From NCBI GenBank assembly GCA_003142795.1, contig PLNN01000019.1, positions 1-51,990 of the forward strand: DNA of 51,990 nucleotides. Direction: 5' to 3'. Both the position numbers and the translations under genes were made by a program. Positions 18,501-31,100 of this stretch are shown here, piece by piece; within the stretch, counting starts at the first letter, position 1; every line of letters starts with the position of its first letter. The notes beneath the pieces were generated by a model that saw only the letters and a list, made by a program, of their open reading frames with translations, was not told the DNA's origin and did no database searches. This DNA is from Candidatus Omnitrophota bacterium. GTDB taxonomy: Bacteria; Omnitrophota; Gorgyraeia; 2-01-FULL-45-10.

Positions 18501-18904
18501 GGAAATCCGTAGGCATGGGCGTCTTTATGGGGCTTTTGATGCTGGGCGGTATCGTTGTGAATAATTCCATTCTTCTGATAGACCATACAAATAATCTGCG
18601 CAAGAAGGGAACAAATTACATAAAGGCGGTAATTTTGGGCTCGAGGGACAGATTGCGGCCGATACTGATGACTACATTGACCACACTTCTCGGCCTTATG
18701 CCGATGGCTATAAGCAGTCAGGAAGGATCAAATCTATGGAGCCCGCTGGCCATAACTGTCATCGGCGGCTTTACAAGTTCCACTATACTTACTTTACTGA
18801 TAGTGCCAAGCTGTTATGTTATGTTCGAAAATTTAAGAGAGTGGCTGGCAAAATTTTTTAGCAAGTGGTTTGGAAAGTCCCGTACTGATATTTTACCGCT
18901 TTAA
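15593..18904 (+). CDS. RND-family efflux transporter, pump 2, with extra membrane helices
   Basis: The protein has 1,103 residues. It has the RND layout, with an opening ATFSIRRPITMLVIY, LPVELYRNI, and GVGMLVDNSVVVFEN in helix 4 (relay Asp481). Between the usual second and third helices there is an insertion of about 80 very hydrophobic residues (about 357-436, bases 16661-16900), with room for three to four added helices. The sister pump at 12445-15588 lacks this. The frame stays open and the flanking motifs (LVLAYFLIRMN before, VLIVTSAIPLSVV after) are intact, so this is an insertion and not a sequencing error. It starts 4 nt after pump 1 and is last in the efflux operon. The substrate is unknown. 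Confidence 0.9.
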   Translation: MSLATFSIRRPITMLVIYAIAFMAGLASLVQLPVELYRNISFGQISIIIEVRGGIPPTEVETLVTKPVEEAVGSVSHLEEMLSISKEGESTVILSFEQGIDMDFAALEVREKFARVKNKLPKEIEKPIIAQFKRSDVPIVIIAVTSLKRTTEEIRRIVDENIREAIKRISGVADAEVAGGRERKILIEADQRKMAAYGLSLEKIIYMVSSNNLNLLSGDIEHGKEKYLIRAMGLYKNVDEIKNIPVSALPDGTMIRLKDVANVLDSYLEPTGYARVNVRPVVSIYIQKESTANTIKVAKAIETEVERLKSTVPKDVQLFITSNQADFIKKAINNLKDSLLEGAALIILVLAYFLIRMNANRMIFTTSLVLAALSLPKIVLLPLIAALIISAMFLPKLRNVLAMCSVILGLSAALGVNFLYVLLVGLIIISIVMYKVRPVLIVTSAIPLSVVITFFFMLTIKLSLNVTTLFGLALGVGMLVDNSVVVFENILKKNEEGEHGVVAATEGAEEVRTAILAGTLTHISVFLPMVFVGEEIKLLYGDVAWTVTFSLLVSLFIAVTVVPLLSSRMKFHLEDIPKGYGKTNVVGFMSKLYKAQRTGVLFVMRRRYMVLTAAFIMFAVSVFLFKRLGTEYLGTTEQNKFTVFIELPTGTKLDVTDAIVKKMEALIKEVPEVKTFSARVEPWSSKIYVELVSLTKRKRSVAEVIESLRPKVQRIRPAFIYFEEEQEVGTKEIIIELFGYDYNTLREVAISMATRLGTIKGFTDTKIRMREGRPELGLKVDRKRTALFDMSVTDVADMIHAQMRGLRATLFHTSSSEVETIARLDEKYRKTFKDIHKLVLTNKAEENYYLDQVADFKYGLGPSEVWRKNKTRMIQVSSNVGRYPLSKAADMVKKSMSDLKLPEGYYFRIGGDYPTMLATQRQAMMLLVLVTILIYLILASLFESYYQPFIIMTAVPLAMVGVVIALYATGKSVGMGVFMGLLMLGGIVVNNSILLIDHTNNLRKKGTNYIKAVILGSRDRLRPILMTTLTTLLGLMPMAISSQEGSNLWSPLAITVIGGFTSSTILTLLIVPSCYVMFENLREWLAKFFSKWFGKSRTDILPL

Positions 18905-18982
18905 AAAGTATCCTCATTGTTCAATTCTTTCCTATCACCAAACCCCAATAATAATGTAAGAAAAACAAAAAGTTGTAACTAA

Positions 18983-19010
18983 TTGACAAATAAAAAGTTA
19001 TATTTAAATT
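18983..19010 (+). promoter_or_regulatory. Possible secondary upstream promoter of giant gene 1
   Basis: TTGACA (18983-18988), a 16-nt spacer and TAAATT (19005-19010) form a weaker promoter-like pair 56 nt upstream of the stronger one. The surrounding DNA is very AT-rich, so this may be chance. Confidence 0.3.
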
Positions 19011-19017
19011 AAACTAC

Positions 19018-19066
19018 AAAAAAGCCAGATTTTACCTATTGACATTATGTTATAATATGATATACT
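19018..19066 (+). promoter_or_regulatory. Main promoter of giant gene 1, conserved with that of giant gene 2
   Basis: TTGACA (19039-19044), a 16-nt spacer and TATACT (19061-19066) are present. The 49-nt block 19018-19066 aligns without gaps to 48167-48215, with about 38 of 49 identities by hand count. The identities include an A-rich upstream part and the 13-mer ATAATATGATATA at the same distance from the -35 box. A further shared element AAAAGGCAGATTTAAA lies at 19085-19100 (compare 48230-48245). Confidence 0.8.
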
Positions 19067-19120
19067 ATCATTGTAAGACGTTAAAAAAGGCAGATTTAAA
19101 AACGAGGGTTGACCTCTAAA

Positions 19121-22100
19121 ATGAATGCTTGGCGAAGCAAAAAAGGGAGTGCTATCGAAAATAGGGACACATTCCATTTTCCAAGAGAAAAGCTCGGGGA
19201 AAATGGGATGTGTCCCTATTTTTTATCTGCGCGGGAAGAGCTGGGATCCGGTTCGCTTATAATGGATTGGCGAAGTAAGCGGAACAGGTGGTGGATCCGA
19301 ACAATAGCTCTTCTTGTTATTATATGCTTTATTTATCAGGATATCGTCTACGCCCAGGGCGGCACACCGGTCTGGCAGCAGGCAAAAGTCGACACGAGAC
19401 AAAATGAGAAGGTCCTTCCGAACGGTCTCAGGATACCGTTTGATTCCGGCCAGGTCCAGACCGTTGTTTCCAATAATAATATAAATGGCAATAATGAAGT
19501 TATCATAAATATCCAGGATGCCCACGCTTCGCTAGAAGCCCAGAATTCAATAGTCAGCCTGCTCGACACGCTTACCCAGAATTACGACCTTAACGTCATA
19601 GCCCTTGAAGGCGGCGAAGGCGCTGTAGATACATCGCTCTTGAGGACGTTCCCGGATAAAGAGATCCGTAAGAAGACCGCCGAATATCTGATGCAGCAGG
19701 GTAAGATGTCCGCAGGCGAATTTTTTGCCATTACGAGCGATAAGCCAATAAAACTTTACGGTGTTGAAGATAATGCGCTATACCAGCAAAACGTAGAGGC
19801 CTTCAAGCAGATGATGGAGAAGAAGGCGCTCTGCGCGGGCGAGACCGATAAGCTGATAGCCGCGCTAGAAGCGCTGGAACCGGCCATATATTCCGCAGAC
19901 CTGAGACAGCTGAATAAAAATTCCATACTTCACCGCGATGGTAAACTCTCGTTCACCGCGCATTGGGATTTCGTATCGAAACTTGCAAAGCGTAACAATA
20001 TCGAGATCAAGATATTCGACAATCTATCAAAACTTTTAAAGACCATAGAGCTCGAGAAAGAGATAGATTTCAACAAGGCCAACGTCGAGCGAAAAGCCCT
20101 GATAGATGAGCTTTCCAGGGTCCTCCCGAAACGCGAGATCGAGAAGCTGGTCCTCGAGAGCCTCTCTTTCAAGATGGGAAAGATATCTCAGGGTGAGTTC
20201 CACCAGTATATTGTGAGACTTGCCGAAAGCGCCAATGTAGGACCGCAAAATTATCCAAACCTCATCAAATTCAGCCAGTACATAACGATATACGAAGATA
20301 TCGATCTTGCCAGCCTATATCGCGAAGTCGATGAATTTGAAGCTTATATCCGCGAGAAGATATTCCGTAACGACGAGGAGAGAAAGCTTTACGATCTTAC
20401 CAGGACGGCAAGGGTGATAAAGAAATTATTCGAAGCGTCTTTGGACAACGCCGATTATGCATTCATCGCAAATAAGATAAAGTCAGTGGATAGGGGATCT
20501 TTCAGCGACTTCATTAAGAACGGTTACGCGAAATACGGCATAAGTTTCGACAATCCCTACGACCTCGATACGATATTCGGCAATCTCGACGAGGCGATGA
20601 ATTTCTACCAGATAGCCCAGAAACGTAACAACGTGATGCTTTCCAACACCATCAGCGCGATGAGAAAGAACAATGAGCAGGTCGCGGCCCTTATAACAGG
20701 AGGTTTCCATTCTCAGGGCATTGCCGATCTCGTGAAGAATGAAGGCCTTTCCTATCTAGTCATAATGCCCAAATTCAAAGCGGGCGTTGAGAGGCCGTAT
20801 ATAACGGTCCTCACCAATAAGAAGCAGCCATACGAAGAGTTGATAGCCAGTGGTAAATATCTCCTGGCGGTTCACCTCTATTGCCAATCCGGTGACGAAC
20901 ACCAATTCGTAGATTTTTTGTCCATAACCGGTGCGAAAGAATTCGCGAAATCCGAAAGGGGAAACTTAGAAGACACTATAAGATATTGGTACGGCGAATG
21001 CGAGAAGGTGCAAGCAACGGCCGCGCTGGAAACTTTACGGAAATGGTATGGAATTAAGGAAGAAACAGACGCCGAAGGCAATCGCGTATTAAAATTCGAT
21101 AAGGGACAAGGCGTGGAATATAAAAAACTAAAGATAGGGAATAATGAATACACAATAATAAATAAATATAAGGATGGAAAGATCGAACTTTCTTTGGCAC
21201 TTACCGATAAGGATGGAAAGCTTAGCCTTGATACTGTGCCCGCAGAAGCGAGAAGAGAGCTTGGAAAGAAAAAAGCAGGAATCAAAGAGACGATTCAGCA
21301 AGTCCGCACACAGGCCGACAATGATCTCATTGCCTTATTAACAACAGACGATAAAAACCTGACTGTACCAAAGGACAGGGATGACAAAAAGTATATTAAA
21401 GAAGGTTTAGGCTCCGACAATAATATTGATAAGCTTATAGCGCGCGCTCGTCAGAGAGGTTATCCAGTAAGCCTTACCGCTACATTTAAAGATAGCATTA
21501 AGGGAATCGTGTTGCCAACTACTATGCTCACGCCGCCAAGCATACCGAGTTCGCCAGCCGTACCCGTTTCACAGAACGTAACGAATAATCAGGCTGCTGT
21601 CCCGGAGTTACCAAAACCTGCTTCGCCAGTTACGCAGATGAAGGTGCCTTCTGTGCCACCGGAAGTAAAGGTATTGCTATCCGAAGAAACTCCTGCAGGA
21701 GAGGTTACCGCTGAGCATAAGGAAAATCTCTTTATCAGGATATTGAGCGGGATATGGGGCAAAATATGGCATCATTCAATATTATTGCCGTTCGTAGGAA
21801 TGATCATAGGATTGGGCGCGCAGCAGGCAAAAGGCTCACCGCTGGGCCAGATCATAGACAAATTACCGCAAAAAACATCGGCTTTATTCGCCACATGGGA
21901 CCTTACGACGATCGGGATATGGGCGATAGGTGCTGTGGTGGTAGGGTGCGCCGCTGCAACGGGACTGGTATTACTTTATAAAAAATGGCAGGAATATAAT
22001 GCAAATAGAGCCCAATCACCAGGCGTTACACAATTTCAACGTGATTTGGCCGTATTCAAAGTTAGACAACAGAGAGAAGCAGTAGAGACAAATGGTAAAG

Positions 22101-25100
22101 GCGAAAAAACATCTGCCAGGGTTCTCGATACAAATCAGTCAAAAGCGGAAGTAATTCGTGATATTACCGAGCAGGCTAATAAGACCAACGCCGAACAGGT
22201 AAGGCGTCAGCTAGATAAAAACCCCGCCAAACCGGCAGAAGGTACAACACCGCTAGAGACATCGTTGCCTGCGGAGAATACAGTTAAACCGGCTGAAGAG
22301 CCGGTATACGACTTAACGAAAGAAAACACGTTAGAGAAAGAAACGCCTTCGACGCCGGTCGCAAAAGTTTTAGAAAAACCAGTAGTACAGCAAGCAAAAC
22401 CGGCGAAAACCAAGGAGGAAATGAAGGAAGGGCTTGTAAGTGAAATGCAAGAGGCGCTGAAGAGCATAAACGGAATCTTGCATCTCCTAGAAGTTATGCC
22501 AAAAGAAGAGCTTATGCTTCGCTTTCTTGGTGACGAGAGGAGGGTGAAAGGACTCGAGAAGGATATATTAAATAATCTGGACAAACTGGGAGAATTGGGA
22601 GTAAACGTAACTAAAACGAGAAGTGATGTACACCAACGCTTTTTAGGTTTTGGTGCAAGGCTGGAAAATGTGAAGAAAAAAGTTCCGCAATGGCTGCCGG
22701 ATAGTGGCATTACGCCGAAGCCAATCAAAAAGAAAGCGTCGCAAGAGATAATTAAAACACGAAAGTCGGAGCCCGGAGAAGAACGGATCAAATTAGAAGA
22801 TCTTCTCCCGATCCAGAGAAAGACATTGGCAGAAGGGCTGGCGCGATACAGAAAAGACTTAGCGGCAATAGATCCAGAAGGCGCAGAAGATCTCAATCCG
22901 GAAAACATGAGGTTCTGGCTTAGGGTATGGCGCAATCTTGATGCCGCTGCTCGCATGGAAGACGGATTTGTTGATCTGAGCCAGGGACTTCTTTCGAACG
23001 AGCTTGCAGTGACGCTTTCAGTATTCCATGAAAGGCTGCATATTATTCTGGGTAAGATCGTCTGGCCGGTGGGAACGACCGAAAAAGAGAAGAGGCTCTA
23101 CGAAGAAATATTCATTACCTCACAGGTTTTAAAATATCTTTTCAGTAAAAAGGTTTCTGCAAAAGAGCGACAGGATTATTTTAAATTTCTTAAAGACAGT
23201 TACAACATCAGGCATGCTTTATTTATAAAGCTTGCAGATGAATATCAAAAACTCAGCGGACAGAATATGAGTGACGCTGGGAGGGCTACCAAAACGGCCC
23301 TTATGATAGCAAAACACGTTAAGAGGGCCAATGGCGGCGAGTGGAGCGGCAAAGATTATGATTTAAGAAAAGCCGATGTCAGGGTGAAGATAACGGCAGC
23401 TATCGATACTTTATCAAAAGCCCAGCCGCAGGCGCCCCCGGCCGAGCTTGTAATGTCATTACCACAACTGCTCGAGCCTATATCCCTTGAGCCGTTACAT
23501 CAAGAACGCTATATGGCAGAAAAATTACCTAGTACCCGGGGAAAATTACCCGCGCTGGTCCCCGGACAAGTTTCACAACAGACCGTTGTAACAATAGTTA
23601 CGATACCCGTTTCTTCAAGACAGGGCGACTTCCTCTCCGACGTAAATTCGCAATATGAAGAATGGTTGAAAGAAAATCAGAAAGCCGATGTCAGCGATAG
23701 GGTCAAATTCCTGTTCGGCCTTGTTACGAAAGGCCTTGCCTTGTATATAGGGCAAGACATCGGTATGCCGGGGCTTGAGAAGACGATAAAATTTATACAG
23801 GAGAAAGCCTTGGAGAGCGAGGATATATCCAAATTGTCTGCGCAAGAACTCGCCAAGAAACTAAAAGCGATAGACGAGGCAATAGATTCATGCTTTAAAG
23901 ATGACGGCATTATGATCGGCGGCATGGCGCTGACGTATCTATATACACCGCAAGGCCCGGCATTAAGAAAGATCCTTGCGGATACTATATTAAAGGAAGA
24001 CGGCGGCGCAAAACTTTGGGATCATTGGAAAGACAGCTCAAATGACAGGATGAGAGAGTTGAATATAGCGGTCATGGACGCCGCCTTTAGTGCGCTTAAA
24101 GCGGAATGGGTCAGGCTGAGAGCCGCCTTGCCGGGCGAAGCCTATGTCATGCCGGCGCTATTTGCCACAAAGCTAAGACAAATCGACGATGCTGATACCG
24201 AGGCCCGTAGAAAGAAGATAGCGCTTGAGGCGCTTTTACAAAGACTTGTCGATGATATAATGCAGGCAGGCTATTACAGCGAACTTGCGAAGGCTATGCC
24301 GCAGGAAGAGATACCCGCAGCGCAATTGAGATCGCGTAATTTAACTAATAGGCTCATGAAGGGCCTTATGCAATCCGCTGCTATATTGCTTATAAGCATG
24401 GCAACTCTGCATGCTTCGGCATCCGTGGCCGGTGGGGCAACTCCGCTTGCCGCCAAAGCACCGAACGCGCCAATAGCTGCCGCTGCGGCAGTAACACCCG
24501 CAAAAACAGCGCAAAAACAAGCTACTCCCGCTCCCAAAACAGTACTGAAAAAAACACTTGCTCTTCCGGCGAATTTCAGCAAATGGGGAAAACGCATTCA
24601 GCTCGCGCAGGAGAGCGGTACACTCAATGTCTATCGTCTGGAACAATGGAAAATGCTCAACGACAAGGATGAAGCAATAGGCGATGTTGTTACAAAGCAG
24701 AATGTCAAAGAAGAAAACCGGGATGTCGGACACGGCATGAGAAACGCTGTTATTGTGCCGGCCGGCCCGAAAGCAATAATAGAAATTAATGTCTATAACG
24801 TACAGCCTGTGCAGAAACCAGTGCAGAATCCCGAACAAAAACCTGTTGCGCAAAAACCAGCGGAAAAACCGGCTGCGCAGAAACCCGCAGAGAAGGCTGC
24901 CGTCCAAAAACCGGCGGCGAAACCTGCTGCGCCGAAACTGGCAGAAAAACCCGCTGCAGTCGCTCAGCTCGCCGCGCCTGCTGTTATCCCAGTCATGTTT
25001 ACCGAGGCAGTTAAGCCGGCCCAGAATGTCGAAAAACCGGCTCCGACGGCCACAGCTCAGAAACCAGCTGCTGCTCCGGCAAAAACCGCGACGAAAGAGT

Positions 25101-28100
25101 CTAAGCCTGCTCCAACGGCGCCTGTTACAACCGCGCCGAAGGCAGCGCCTCAAGCACAGGCACAAAAATTGGTACCGGCACCTGTCTTGCAAAAAGCAAT
25201 AACGCCGGCAACCGTTGCTGCAACCCGATCTACCATAAAATTGCCGCATGCGGCAAGCGTCGGGAAAAGAGGCACAAAAGGACAGCGTCCCGGAGATAAT
25301 TATAGAACGGATATAGAACCATTCCTTAATGAAAAAGATGAGGAGATAGGCTTCAGAGAAATAAAAATATATGTAGATGCATCAGGCCGCCCGACAGGTC
25401 AGGAAACTGAGATCAGGCAGGTATGGTACGGCCCAATGATACCGCTATTTAACTATACAGTAAACGAAGAAGTGATATTTGATAAAGACGGAAAAGCCAG
25501 CGTCAATAAAGTGCAAAAGGCATATGTGGCGCGGTATAAATATGACGATAGCGGCAGAGAAGAAGGGGTATCTGTATTCCGCGTATATAGAATAGAAGGA
25601 AAAACAAAAAAAGAGGAAAGAACAGACATAGATGTTGTTTTGAACGAAGATTATAGCAATACGGACCGCGCAAAGGATCAACACAACCTACCGCCGATGC
25701 CGCGCAGTGTCATAAACCGTAAGGCGATAGCGCCCAGCGTTGACAATTTGCTCAACGTTTTGAGAAAGCATTATCCCAAAGAGATGAAAGAGCTTGATGT
25801 TGCCATATCTAAGGAAGAATGGTGCGGCATATGGGCGGATATATGCGCAATTCATCGCCTGACAGATGATCTAGCCAATAAACATATATCGGGTATGGCG
25901 CGTCTTTTGGATAATAAGATCATACCGGCAGTTAAAAGCAACAACTTGAGCCTCCCGGACTTTTTCCCGATGATCATTTATGATGTAAGACCATATGGGG
26001 AGACATGGAGCATTAAGAAAATATCCAAAAATTTAATAGCAGTATTGATGCTTGCCGACAACGCACAGTTATTTGCCAGTAATGAGCAGGCAAGCGTTTC
26101 CCTCAATAGCGGTCCGACGGTAGATGTTAATAAGGCACTCGATAATATATTAAACATCCTTATCGCATATAAAGACAATAAAGCAAGAGAAAGCAATAGC
26201 GATTACAGGAACAAGTTGAGTGACAGCAGAATTTTAAAGGTCGATGCGCTCAATCATGATAATGGCGAGGGGCAAATGGCGCAGGATGTCGTAAGCAGTC
26301 TTCTACATCGTCTTTTCAAAGAGAGAAAAGACATAGATAATAGAAAAGATGAAGTTCATATTAATCCGAAGGCAATGAGTTACGACGATTTTAGATATGC
26401 TCCTAACCCTATGGTAAGCTCGCCGAGAACGATCATAACTGATAATGACTTTTATAATACAAACCTGTCGCCATTCGGTTTTTTCTACAAATTTTTCGTG
26501 ACCCAAGAACTTGTATTGGGTAAAGATGACGCGAAGACAGAGAGTGTAATAACACTCCTAGAGGCGTTGCGGCCTATCCTCAATAAATCTTTCAACGATT
26601 ATAGCACTATGACGCTAGATCAGCTTTTGGCCTTACCAGAAGCAAAAAATATGGCGCTTTATGCCGAGCTTCTTCATATAAAACGTGTCGCCATACCGAA
26701 CGGAATCGTTGACGGCAGGGATCCTGCAAATATTCCCGCAGTTAAAAATATGAAGCTGATGCTTGAGCTCGACCGGCTATTTAAGGCTGTAAAGATAATA
26801 CTGGAATATAGCGGATCTCAAAGAACACACATAGGAAACATCTCCGAGAGCGATATAAAACATATTGTAAAAACCACTATTGAGGATAAAGGATGGATAC
26901 AGGTTCTTGAAAGGGCCGCGGAAATAGAGAAAGAACTTGCTGCGAAAAATCCCGATGAGAAGATAGACCCGACATTCGACGCTGTCTATTTTGCCGCCAA
27001 TAGAGGAAAGCTATATGTCGGCGTCGATATCGGCGCGGACGGCACGGCTGTTAAGCTGACTTATTGCGTGGCTATAGACAATGAGAAGGGGCCCATAGTC
27101 AAAATAATACGCGGCAACTCGAAAAAATCATTTGAGACATGGATAGGCACTTTTGACGAGGAGGCCTGGAAGAAAAAGGAAAAAAGACCTATAAAGGGCT
27201 GGCCTGAGAGGACAGACTCTTTTGCTGGAACTGTAGAAAAAGAATATGAAATACAGCTGCCAAATCTTCCTGCTCAGCTTACGCCGACTGCACAACCCGC
27301 CGAGCCTGTGCCTGCAATACAGGAAAAGCCTGTTAAAAAACCGGCTCCATCTGTGGCAAAGCAAAAGCAACCCACGCAACCAGCGCCTGCGCCGGCTGAA
27401 GCGCCTGCAGAGAAAGAGCAACCTAAACCTGAGAAAACAGCAGTGCCTCCTGCGACGCAATGGCCGTCAGGCTCAGCCTACACTATTCCTGTTAATTCAG
27501 GATGGCATGTGCAAACTTATACCGATAGCAGGGGCATAGGAGACGTTCAGGTAAACAAAGATAATAGCGAACTAATATTGTCTTCCAGGCTCGAAGGCGG
27601 CAATCCCAATTTTGGGAAAGGCGAAATTTGGCTGGATTTAAAAAACGTTGAGATTACAGGGCTCAAGAGGAAGACAAACGGTTTCTATGATTTCAGTAAA
27701 GTCAAACTTTCCGTTTCGGTTTATATTCCTCAAGGATTTATAGGAGATCCGTCAATGCCCAACGGAGCCCAGCTCCTTTTGAAAAGCGGATCAGGTTGGA
27801 AGTCCATATATTCTTCGTATGTAGATTTAAAAGAACCGGGGTGGGTTACCCTGACGTTTACCCCAGCATCTGATCCGTCTTCCTACAAAGACGAAGGCTT
27901 TGATCCTCAAGATATAAGAGCGGCCGGAGTGAAGTTCGCGATAGGAAGCGGCTCAACGGCAAGTTATAACGGCAGCGGAATAAGAGTCGCGAATATGCAG
28001 GCGATGCCCCTGGCTCAACCGGCGGCTGCTCCGGCAAAACCGGCGAAAGCTCAAGTCGCCGTTACATTAAATGCTATGGAACATTCCGGTTATAACCTTT

Positions 28101-31100
28101 CATGGGACGGCGGAGATATGTATTATGGCCACGATGTAGGGCAGATTGGAAATAATTCACACGATGGCTTTAGTTCCGCATACTCCAGTAAAAATATCGA
28201 TGATAAGTTTGCCAAACTGGAACTGGCAGGCGTTAAGACCGTAAGGGTATTTTTCTTCTGCGATTTGAGGGCCGGGATAAAATTTGACGCTAACGGTATG
28301 CCTCTGGCATTCGATGAGTTTGCATTTGCGGACGTAGGGGCCATATTTAATGCCGCTATCAAGCATCATATAAAACTTATTCCAGTTCTTTTTGACGGCA
28401 TTACGTTCGCGAATAAAGGTCATGGAGGCGGTGAACATGCGGATCTTATAACCGATGCTGCAAAAAGGACGGCGATATTGAATATATTCGAATCCTTCTT
28501 CAAAAAGTTCGGTGATAATGAAGCTGTCTTAATATGGGAAGTGATGAATGAACCCGAAGGTATAACGAATATCGATTTTGACTCGCAGACAAGGCCTTTC
28601 ATCCAGTTAATTATAGATTTGATCCACAGGACATCCAAAAAACCGGCTACGGTAGGGTTCAATTCATATAGCAATGCCTCGGGCCTATTAGCCGACTCAG
28701 TAGATGTTATACAATTCCACTGGTACCCGGATAAAGGCGATCTCGAAAGTCAGTTTAGACAAGCGGCAAAGCTCGGAAAACCTGTTATGCTTGGAGAAGC
28801 GGGCGCTCTCGACGAAGCGGATATGCAAAAGATCCTGGAGCTATCGAAAAAATATAATATACCGGTTCTATTCTGGAACGGAAAATGGCAGGATAAAAAA
28901 GTAATCTTTGATACAGAAACATTTAAGAACTGGGAAAACGCTAAGCCCGGCACACCAGGAAAAGAGAAGGTGATGCCTCAAAAAGGACCTTCGGTTAAAG
29001 TTTCGGCCGATATGCTGAAAAATGCCCCAGTAGTCGACATAAACGGTATGCCGTATTGGGTGATAGGGCGAGGAGTGTTTATTCCGGTTACATATATTAT
29101 AGGTGAGCAGCCAACAGCAGAGCAACCAGCCGATAAATCTATCGAACAGCCGGAAAAGCCGAAGACCGAAGGGGCTGCTCCGACGGCGCCCTCGAAGATA
29201 TTACCAGAAACCGTTACAAGTATGCCTGCAGAGATACTTCAGCTCGAGGTAGGAAGCTCTCCCGCTCGCCCTGTCTTACCATTGACCCAGGGCATTATAC
29301 CTCACACCATACACATATCAGCCGGTTGGACATGGGATGATGTGGATATTAGGAAGAAAAACGGCAATGTCATAGCTCGCGGCCTGTCATATTGCGAAAA
29401 TGACATTCCGAAGATGGATATCATTTATAGAAACGTAAAAAAACCCGAGATCCCCACGGGAGAAATAAGGGTAGTCGATATAAACTATTTTGACAGTAAC
29501 AATAATCCTTTGCGAACCGAAACGTGGTATGGGATGGAAATAGATTTCGATAATAAACTTGCTCCTCTTAAAATTACGCCTGGGTCGCGTCTTGCGGAAT
29601 ATGTGAACTTCGAGTATCTTCCCGATGGGACGAGGACGATGGTCAAGACGGGGTTTGACCTCTTGACAGGCGACAAAAATTATATCGAAAAATTAGTCGA
29701 ATCAAAACAAGACGAAAATGGCCAACGTGATATGGTAGAGAAGACTATTTATGACTCAAGCTCAATAGACAATCTCACGGAAGTTACCCATTATAGGAAG
29801 GATAGCAGCCGGATAACGGAAAAGAAATGGCAGAAGTGGCTCAATGATGAGCCGCAGGCGCTTTCAATGGCGGTCTATAATTGTGATAAGAGAGACGCGC
29901 AGGGAAGGCTCGAATGGAATAAGGTATTATACAGAAATTTCCGAAATGAAGCATGGGCAAGGGCGCTTGCGCCTATCGTTATCAACGGAAAAGAATATCC
30001 GGCCGAAGAGGGGAGAGATGATCGAGGAAGAACATACGTAACGAAAAACAGTATCGTTAATTATACATATTACAGCAACGGTAATGATCTCTTCGATTAT
30101 GAAGGCAGTATCTCGTCTTCCGCTACCCCCATCGACATCGAATTGAATACGCCGAAGAGCGGGGGTTTTCCTCCGGTATTGATAACCGGCGGCACGATAA
30201 AACATGGCGATAAAATAGTCTTTGAGGGGAAGCCGAGCACGGAGAAAGACGGCACGACATTCGACGGCAGGACATTTACGTTCCCTGGAGGCTATACTTA
30301 CGAGCTTGGCATTCCCAAGGCCAAGTATAAATTCACCGTCACCAGAGATTATGATAAAGAGACAAACCGGATAATTAACAGCAAGATGGAGTGGTTTGTA
30401 ACGGATGTAACGGATGTAGCGGATCAAAAGGGGCGCATACTATTTAAGATTACGAAGGATCTGATAAAAAACGAAACGGAGGTTGTTGAATTTTATAAGG
30501 AAACAATGATACCAGAGGTTGTTGAATTTCATAAGAAAAAAAAGATAGAAGGATTAGACAAAACTTATCAAAACGTTGTCAAATCCCTTACATATAACAA
30601 AATTAATAAAGAAACACCATACACGCAATATCACACCATCGCGTTCGACGCCCGGGACAGGGATAAGGACGTATGGACACTCTTATGGTCGCATGGGTGG
30701 GTGCACAAAAAGGCCGCCCATAATTATGAAGATAATACAGATGAGTATATTGATTATTTGACCACGGATAACATAGATTTTAAGGAAGACGGCACAAGGC
30801 TCATTTACGAAATAAAGGAATGGACCAAGAAGGAGATAAGTCCGGAGACCGACAAAGAGGAAGAAGTGAAGAATAGGATCGAGATAACGACCCCGAAAGA
30901 CGCGCTTGGCAACGTTGGTCAAGTGGAGTCAAAATGGCTTAAATATTATAAAAATGATAAAGGCGAGTATGATTATAAGAACGGGATAGAGCATGACAAA
31001 CCTTATGACCTTATTAAAAATCAAATTATTGCGGAAGGGCTTAAATTAAAGATAACCGTAGACAAGGAAATCAGGAAAATAGAGATATCCCGCGATTCTG

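Noticed and set aside
24341-25249. A 302-codon minus-strand frame, very Arg/Phe/Cys-rich
   Set aside because: It mirrors the Pro/Ala/Lys linker of giant gene 1 and has the composition expected from reading that repeat backwards.
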